Below the pieces are notes generated by a model. The model did not search any database. It was not told the origin of the DNA and saw only the letters and a program-made list of their open reading frames with translations. A stretch of DNA of 43,241 nucleotides from JANOAR01 sp031411235 (lineage in GTDB: Bacteria; Verrucomicrobiota; Verrucomicrobiia; Verrucomicrobiales; Verrucomicrobiaceae): NCBI GenBank assembly GCA_031411235.1, contig JANOAR010000202.1, forward strand, positions 1 to 43,241. Reading direction: 5' to 3'. Of the stretch, positions 38,791 through 43,241 are shown piece by piece. Every line of letters begins with the position of its first letter. The first letter of the stretch is position 1. Position numbers and translations under genes: made by a program.

Positions 38791-39564
38791 ATGCGCTCTG
38801 CTTTTTCTGCCTCCACACTTGCTTGCTTGTTGGCTCTGTTAGCCTTGCCCTCGTGCCGTTCCACCAATCGCCTGCTCAAGGCGAAACCCGCTGCGCTCTC
38901 GCCGTTTTTCGAGCAGCAAGGCCAGGCGATGGATGTTCGCAAGCAGCTCCCTTTTCATAAGATCTGGATGACGCCCGACACCCGCGCGGAGGTCGGCGCG
39001 GTGCAGAAAACAAAGCTGTATGTGGCCCCCGTGAGCTTGCAGTATTTGCGCCCGGTGAAGAAGCCACTGGTGCGCAAGGAGATCGCCCTTGGCAGCATCG
39101 AGCGGCGCGAGGCGGGCATGGCGCTGGTGCTGCGCAACGAGTTTTCCGGAGCCTTCCAGCGTTCACCCCAGCCACGGTATAGGATCGCTCAGCGCCCTGG
39201 CGACGATACGCTGACGCTGGAACTGGCCATCGTGGAACTCAATCCCACCAGCCCCAAAGGCAACGTGGTGAAGACGGCGCTGAAGTTTGTGGTCGGCCCT
39301 ATTTCGGGACTCGCGAGCTACTTCACCAAGGGGAATATGGCGATCGAAGGCAAGGTGCGTGACTCCAAGACAGGCAAGCTGTTCTTCCAGTTCGCCGATA
39401 ATGAAGCTGACAAAATGACCCTCTATAGCCTGCGTGATTTTAAGCCCTATGGCCACGCCGTTTATGCCATGCGCGAGTGGGCCGAGCAGTTCGAACTGAT
39501 GACCCGGACGCCCGTGGGGCAGCGAATGAAGGACACTCGCTGCATCACGCTGATGCCGTATTGA
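38791..39564 (+). CDS. DUF3313-like lipoprotein
   Basis: 257 aa from the ATG at 38791, chosen because it begins a lipoprotein signal with lipobox (MRSAFSASTLACLLALLALP then SC). A longer frame from 38659 runs through the Hsp20 terminator and is rejected. After the lipidated Cys comes an alpha/beta domain with LYVAPVSLQYLRPVKKPLV, TLTLELAIVELNPTSPKGNV and MAIEGKVRDSKTGKLFFQFA, ending in a helix DFKPYGHAVYAMREWAEQF. This order matches DUF3313 lipoproteins of the outer membrane, whose function is unknown. The family call is by pattern, fairly sure. Confidence 0.75.
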   Translation: MRSAFSASTLACLLALLALPSCRSTNRLLKAKPAALSPFFEQQGQAMDVRKQLPFHKIWMTPDTRAEVGAVQKTKLYVAPVSLQYLRPVKKPLVRKEIALGSIERREAGMALVLRNEFSGAFQRSPQPRYRIAQRPGDDTLTLELAIVELNPTSPKGNVVKTALKFVVGPISGLASYFTKGNMAIEGKVRDSKTGKLFFQFADNEADKMTLYSLRDFKPYGHAVYAMREWAEQFELMTRTPVGQRMKDTRCITLMPY

Positions 39565-39652
39565 GGCTAGTTCAATTAAAGGCGCACATCTTGGCTTCAG
39601 AAAAACAAGCTTCGGAAAGCCGGAAGCGAGAAAACCGCCCGTCCGGTTTGAT

Positions 39653-39684
39653 GAGGGGCAGGAGAGCTTAAGCTCTCCTGCCTC
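39653..39684. terminator. Palindrome between convergent genes (likely bidirectional terminator)
   Basis: A self-complementary stretch centred at 39669/39670 (GGCAGGAGAGC facing GCTCTCCTGCC) gives an 11-12-bp stem with a small TTAA loop. It sits between the convergent DUF3313 and DUF6600 genes. T runs are weak on both sides. Confidence 0.55.
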
Positions 39685-39702
39685 TACTGAGACTGCCCAG
39701 CA

Positions 39703-42258
39703 TCACTGTTGACTGGCGCGTTTGGCCGCTTCTTCAGCAGCACGTTGAGCAGCTTCCTCAGCGGCGCGGCGTGCGGGCTTTTGCTGAGCGCGTTCTGTGG
39801 GTTCGCGTTGAGCACGTTCTGTGGGTTCGCGTTCTGTGGGTTCCCGTTGAGCACGATCTGCGGCTTCCTGCTTGGCTTTCATGGCGGCTTCGCGCTGGCC
39901 GTCCGCCGCTTCTTGCTGGGTGCGCATGGTCGCTGCTTCTTGTTTAGCACGTTCGGCGGCTTCCTGCTTGGCTTTCGTTGCAGCTTCGCGCTGGCGTTCC
40001 GCCTCTTCTTGAGTGGCCTTCATGGCGGCGGCTTCCTCCTGACGCTGCTGCATGGCTTCTTGCTTACGGCGGGCGGATTCTTCCTTGGCAGCCTGCTGCT
40101 GGGCCATGACGGCTTCGCGAGCTTTGAGTGCTTCCATATCGGCCTGCTTGCGGATCGTCTCCTGCTGACCTGCTGCCTGCATCTCGCGTTGTTTCAGAGC
40201 CTCGGCTTGCTCCGCTGCCTCCTGCTGCTTGGCCATGGCGGCTTCGCGTGCTTTGATCACTTCGGCTTCACGTTCACGCATGGCGGCACCCTGCTGCTCC
40301 TTGAGAGTCTGGGCTTTCTTTTCCTGCTCGATGAGCTGCTCACGCATGGCGGCGGTTTCAGCCTGCTTGCGGGCGAGTTCCTGCTGTTGGGCGGCCATTT
40401 CGGCGGCTCCTTTGGCTTTTGCCTCTTCGGCTTCGCGTGCTTTGATCACCTCGGCTTCGCGTTCACGCATGGCGGCACCCTGCTGCTCCTTGATAGCCTG
40501 GGCTTTCTTTTCCTGCTCGACGAGCTGCTCACGCATGGCGAGCGCTTCAGCTTCTTTGCGAGCGAGTTCCTTCTCCTGTGCAGCCATCTCGGCGGCCTGT
40601 TTCTCTTTGAGGGCAGCAGCTTCTTTCTCGCTCATCTCGGCAGCCTGTTTGTCCTGCATGGCTTTGGACTGCTTTGCCTGCTCGGCCATCTGTTCACGCA
40701 GAGCAGCGGCTTCGGCCTGCTTGCGCGCAAGTTCCTGCTGCTGGGCGACCATGCTGGCTTTTTGCTCGGCGAGCTGCTTTTGATGTGCTTCTTCGGCCTC
40801 CTGCATTCGCGCATCGGCCGCACGACGGGCGAGTTCGGCCTTGTTGGCAGCATCCTGGGTGTTTTCGAGTTTGGGCATCACAGGGGGCTGACCTTTGCCA
40901 CGATCGCGGCCTGCCGTGCCGGGCATGTTGGGCAAGGGAATGGAGGGTCGCACTTCGGGCTGCGGTGGCGTTAGATTGCCAGCAGGAACTTCCGGCGCTG
41001 ATATAGCGAGCACGGGCTTTGGCTGCGGTTCGCGAGCCTGACGAGTGATGGCCTGGCGGAAACCATCGCGCTGCTCGGAAGGCACGTCCTTCCAGGCATC
41101 GACCATCGTGGGGCTGCTCACGCGCTCGGCATTCTTGGGCAGTTCGCGGGCGCGACCTGCACGGCCAGAAGGCATCGGGGCGGCGATGAACGAAGGCGCA
41201 CCACTGCGACCCGAGTGGAACTCAACAGGACGTTCCAGTGAGTGGACGACTTGCACGGGTGCCCGCTCAATGCGTGAGCCACTGCGGCGCTCGATCCAGT
41301 CGAGAGCCGGGCCGCCGCGATGCATGAAGATGTTCGTATTCTGCTCACGCACCTGGACGATGTTGGTGACGTTGATCGTTTGATTGAAGATCTGCGTGAT
41401 ATTGTTGATCGAGAGGGACACATCCACATAGCTGGAGCGGCCAAAGTGAGACGCCTGAATGAAGGTGTAACTGCTGGGCGCGAGGCCGTAGCGCTCGTCA
41501 CAATCGTGCCCGATGCTGCCATTGCCAACTGATGGCGGCAGGGGTGCCCAACCCACAGTATCGTTGCCAGAACGCCATGAAACCCACGCTGGAGCCCATT
41601 CACGACCAGGCACCCAGACCCAGCCAAGACGTGAGAGCCGAACCCATCGCCCATAGTGGTAGCAGGCCCAGCCGAAGGGCTCGGGTGAATCCCAGGCCCA
41701 GCCCTGATTGGTTGATACCCAGCGGCCATCGACATACGGACGCCATGAGGAACGATCCGCCAAACTCGGACGGAAGGCATACCCATAGCCGTCCACTTCC
41801 AGCCAGCGTCCATGCGGATTGAGCGAGTCATAGAACATCGAGTAATCCGCGCTGGGATCAGTCCACGGCTGAGAAACTGGCGGTGGCGCATAGGGCGTGA
41901 CACGGGGCAAGGGCCTCACGGGCGTGGCCGCGAGCTGCTCTCTCAGTTCTTCACTCTTGCGGCGCGCGGTTTCGGCATCGGCCATGAGCTTTTGATTCTC
42001 GGCAGAGATCGCATCCACCTTGGCTTTCAGCTCCGCGTTCTCTTTGTCCTGAATGCTACGCTGGAGTTCAGCGAGCTGCTTCTTCAGCTCCTCGCTGCGG
42101 CCCTGCATGTCGGCGGCATCCTGCGCATAGGCAGCCTGGGTAGCTTCGAGCTGTCGCCGGGTTTCATCAATGGCGGCGGTGTTGTTGGTTTCAGGCTTGC
42201 AGCCTGCGAGCGTCAGCAGCATGAGGCCACTGAGGCGAAGGGTGAGTGGGGTCTTCAT
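39703..42258 (-). CDS. DUF6600 lipoprotein with long Ala/Glu/Gln/Lys coiled coil
   Basis: 851 aa from the ATG at 42256-42258, chosen for its lipoprotein signal (MKTPLTLRLSGLMLLTLAGC). Order: a short coiled coil (about 35-115, with RSEELKKQLAELQRSIQDKE), a Pro-rich hinge, and a DUF6600 domain (about 145-270) of aromatic repeats such as YDSLNPHGRWLEVDGYGYAF, RPYVDGRWVSTNQGWAWDS and GWVWVPGREWAPAWVSWR. Next is a linker, then about 380 residues of nearly pure A/E/K/Q/R heptads with internal repeats of AAMREREAEVIKAREAE type. The protein probably extends from the envelope as a long rod. The repetitive coding DNA may vary in length between strains. Function unknown. Confidence 0.85.
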   Translation of the reverse strand: MKTPLTLRLSGLMLLTLAGCKPETNNTAAIDETRRQLEATQAAYAQDAADMQGRSEELKKQLAELQRSIQDKENAELKAKVDAISAENQKLMADAETARRKSEELREQLAATPVRPLPRVTPYAPPPVSQPWTDPSADYSMFYDSLNPHGRWLEVDGYGYAFRPSLADRSSWRPYVDGRWVSTNQGWAWDSPEPFGWACYHYGRWVRLSRLGWVWVPGREWAPAWVSWRSGNDTVGWAPLPPSVGNGSIGHDCDERYGLAPSSYTFIQASHFGRSSYVDVSLSINNITQIFNQTINVTNIVQVREQNTNIFMHRGGPALDWIERRSGSRIERAPVQVVHSLERPVEFHSGRSGAPSFIAAPMPSGRAGRARELPKNAERVSSPTMVDAWKDVPSEQRDGFRQAITRQAREPQPKPVLAISAPEVPAGNLTPPQPEVRPSIPLPNMPGTAGRDRGKGQPPVMPKLENTQDAANKAELARRAADARMQEAEEAHQKQLAEQKASMVAQQQELARKQAEAAALREQMAEQAKQSKAMQDKQAAEMSEKEAAALKEKQAAEMAAQEKELARKEAEALAMREQLVEQEKKAQAIKEQQGAAMREREAEVIKAREAEEAKAKGAAEMAAQQQELARKQAETAAMREQLIEQEKKAQTLKEQQGAAMREREAEVIKAREAAMAKQQEAAEQAEALKQREMQAAGQQETIRKQADMEALKAREAVMAQQQAAKEESARRKQEAMQQRQEEAAAMKATQEEAERQREAATKAKQEAAERAKQEAATMRTQQEAADGQREAAMKAKQEAADRAQREPTEREPTERAQREPTERAQQKPARRAAEEAAQRAAEEAAKRASQQ

Positions 42259-42455
42259 AAAAAATGATCGGAGCGGTCTTGTGACGAGATTGCTGGAGGC
42301 GATGTTCATCAACATGATGGAAAAAACTTGATCCCCCGCCGACTTTACTTCGCTTGCCAGATGCTGACCGCGTGGCCCGCCCTTCGTTTTCTCTATAAGT
42401 CCCCCTCGTGGCTTTCAGGAGAAGGAAGAGGGGAGCGCGGGCGTTCGCTTCGCGG

Positions 42456-42550
42456 CTTCGCAGCTTGCCCGCTTCTGCCTCTTCGCAGCCTGCCCGCTTC
42501 TGCTTCTTCGCAGCCTGCCCGCCTCTTCCTCTTCGCGGCTTCGCCGCCTG
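42456..42550. repeat. 25-bp tandem repeat, about 3.8 copies
   Basis: Units start at 42456, 42481, 42506 and 42531 (partial), each beginning CTTCGC(A/G)GC(C/T)T. On the + strand an overlapping frame reads repeated Leu/Pro/Ala/Ser, which is a repeat artefact rather than a gene. It lies in the 350-bp gene-free stretch 42259-42608 between the 3' end of hsdR and the DUF6600 gene start; nothing else is recognisable there. Copy number may vary. Confidence 0.75.
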
Positions 42551-42608
42551 TATTGAGTTGCGGACAAGCTTGCGCGGTGTCGAAAGTTGGATCGCTTTGG
42601 ATTCTCTG

Positions 42609-43241
42609 TCACGCTGCCCACTTCAAACCGTGGCTTGCGTAGTCGATCATGAGTTCAAACACCTGGTTGCACTTGTCCGTGAATATCGCCCGGTCGTAGG
42701 TCTCGGGGAGTTGCTCGTTCAAGACTTCCTCCACTGTTGATCGCACTTGCTTCTGGGACTGGCTGTCTTTGAACCAGTCCTGCACCAGCACACGCGGTGT
42801 GCCTTTCTTTAACCGTTCAAGCAGGTTCTTTGCCGCCAGCTTGACCGCTTGCTCCTCGGCCTTCGTCATCTTCTCCTTCTTCAAAAGATCGAACAGCTCC
42901 AGTTCGTCCTCGGTGAGGCCTTCGCGGACATGCCGCTCGTCCTCCGACTTCATCTCTTTGGTGAACTTCACCAACTCGTCGAAGTAGTTCTCATTGGATG
43001 CCCCGCCTGCATTGTAGCGGTTGATGATCTCCTGCATGCGCTGGGCGAAGTCCTTGCGAGTGCTGTTCACCTTCAGCATCTCGTCCATCTTCTTTTCGAG
43101 GAAGGCGCGGAGGTCGGCGATTTCGATGTTGCGGTAGGTCGCCTCTTTGAACTCGGCCTTCAGCTTGTCGAAGTCGATCTTGCTCAGGTCCCAGGTCTTG
43201 CCGCGTTGGATGATGGCAAAGGCAGGCTTCGCTTCACCCTC
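42609..43241 (-). CDS. hsdR: Type I restriction enzyme R subunit, C-terminal part (cut by window edge)
   Basis: 210 codons are present, open to the right edge. HsdR is the translocase and nuclease subunit of type I restriction-modification. The visible part is the C-terminal helical domain that contacts the methylase core: FAIIQRGKTWDLSKIDFDKL, RNIEIADLRAFLEKKMDEML, RYNAGGASNENYFDELVKFT, DERHVREGLTEDELELFDLL and a tail ending ELMIDYASHGLKWAA. The motor and nuclease domains, and hsdM/hsdS if present, would lie upstream, outside the window. An internal ATG at 43086-43088 is not the start. Confidence 0.85.
   Translation of the reverse strand, partial: EGEAKPAFAIIQRGKTWDLSKIDFDKLKAEFKEATYRNIEIADLRAFLEKKMDEMLKVNSTRKDFAQRMQEIINRYNAGGASNENYFDELVKFTKEMKSEDERHVREGLTEDELELFDLLKKEKMTKAEEQAVKLAAKNLLERLKKGTPRVLVQDWFKDSQSQKQVRSTVEEVLNEQLPETYDRAIFTDKCNQVFELMIDYASHGLKWAA

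Noticed and set aside
39709..40974. 421-aa plus-strand frame rich in Phe, Gly and Leu that looks membrane-like
   Set aside because: It is the complement of the Ala/Glu/Lys coiled-coil repeats and mimics hydrophobic segments; no start context or homology.
42408..42740. 110-aa plus-strand frame over the 25-bp repeat
   Set aside because: The coding look comes from the tandem repeat, and it overlaps the real hsdR 3' end on the other strand.

Overview
The window looks like a chromosomal segment of a Verrucomicrobiota bacterium, most likely near Prosthecobacter/Verrucomicrobium. This is inferred from gene content, not from a search. Pointers are a Tat-exported DUF1552 protein, a Tat-exported Gfo/Idh/MocA oxidoreductase, two DUF4331 proteins, a DUF6600 lipoprotein, and RCC1/collar-type secreted proteins with C-termini I associate with this phylum. 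Shine-Dalgarno sequences are also scarce: only rplI and the 27.6-29 kb gene show a strong one. No rRNA, intact tRNA, CRISPR array, transposase or integrase was seen.

Layout. (1) 1-3.7 kb is core: the 5' part of icd (minus, cut by the window edge), then rpsO and pnp (plus), each with a good terminator. (2) 3.7-12.8 kb is accessory. It starts at the end of pnp with a dispersed repeat and a 211-bp inverted-repeat element. Next come a vapB with a truncated vapC, a complete mazEF, a frameshifted small gene, a 1028-aa secreted RCC1-repeat protein, three small unknown genes separated by two attC-like repeats, a frameshifted collar-type secreted protein and an XRE regulator. It ends with a decayed, internally deleted second copy of pnp plus its 3' flank, followed by a complete vapBC. 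The segment is therefore bracketed by two copies of the pnp 3' end, each followed by a toxin-antitoxin operon. (3) 12.8-21.1 kb holds a secreted SGNH hydrolase, a lipoprotein alpha/beta hydrolase, the Tat oxidoreductase, uvrA and the convergent DUF1552 gene.

(4) 21.2-27.5 kb is a co-directional unit: a secreted TPR protein, two tandem DUF4331 paralogues, a 92-aa soluble protein resembling an anti-sigma N-terminal domain, an ECF sigma factor and an overlapping membrane anti-sigma factor with an RskA-like outer domain. It reads as a self-regulated envelope module. (5) 27.6-29.4 kb holds a conserved protein of unknown function and a divergent DUF167 protein. (6) 29.4-35.1 kb is a minus-strand type II secretion/type IV pilus operon in the order ATPase, ATPase, inner-membrane platform, pseudopilin. 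(7) 35.3-39.6 kb holds an OFA-type MFS transporter with its 44-aa partner, rplI, two tandem small heat-shock proteins and a DUF3313 lipoprotein. (8) 39.7 kb to the end holds the DUF6600/coiled-coil lipoprotein, a 25-bp tandem repeat, and the 3' end of a type I restriction subunit (hsdR) running off the right edge.

The points most worth following are the pnp-remnant/toxin-antitoxin bracket, the attC-like cassette boundaries, and the DUF4331-ECF unit with two anti-sigma-like domains.
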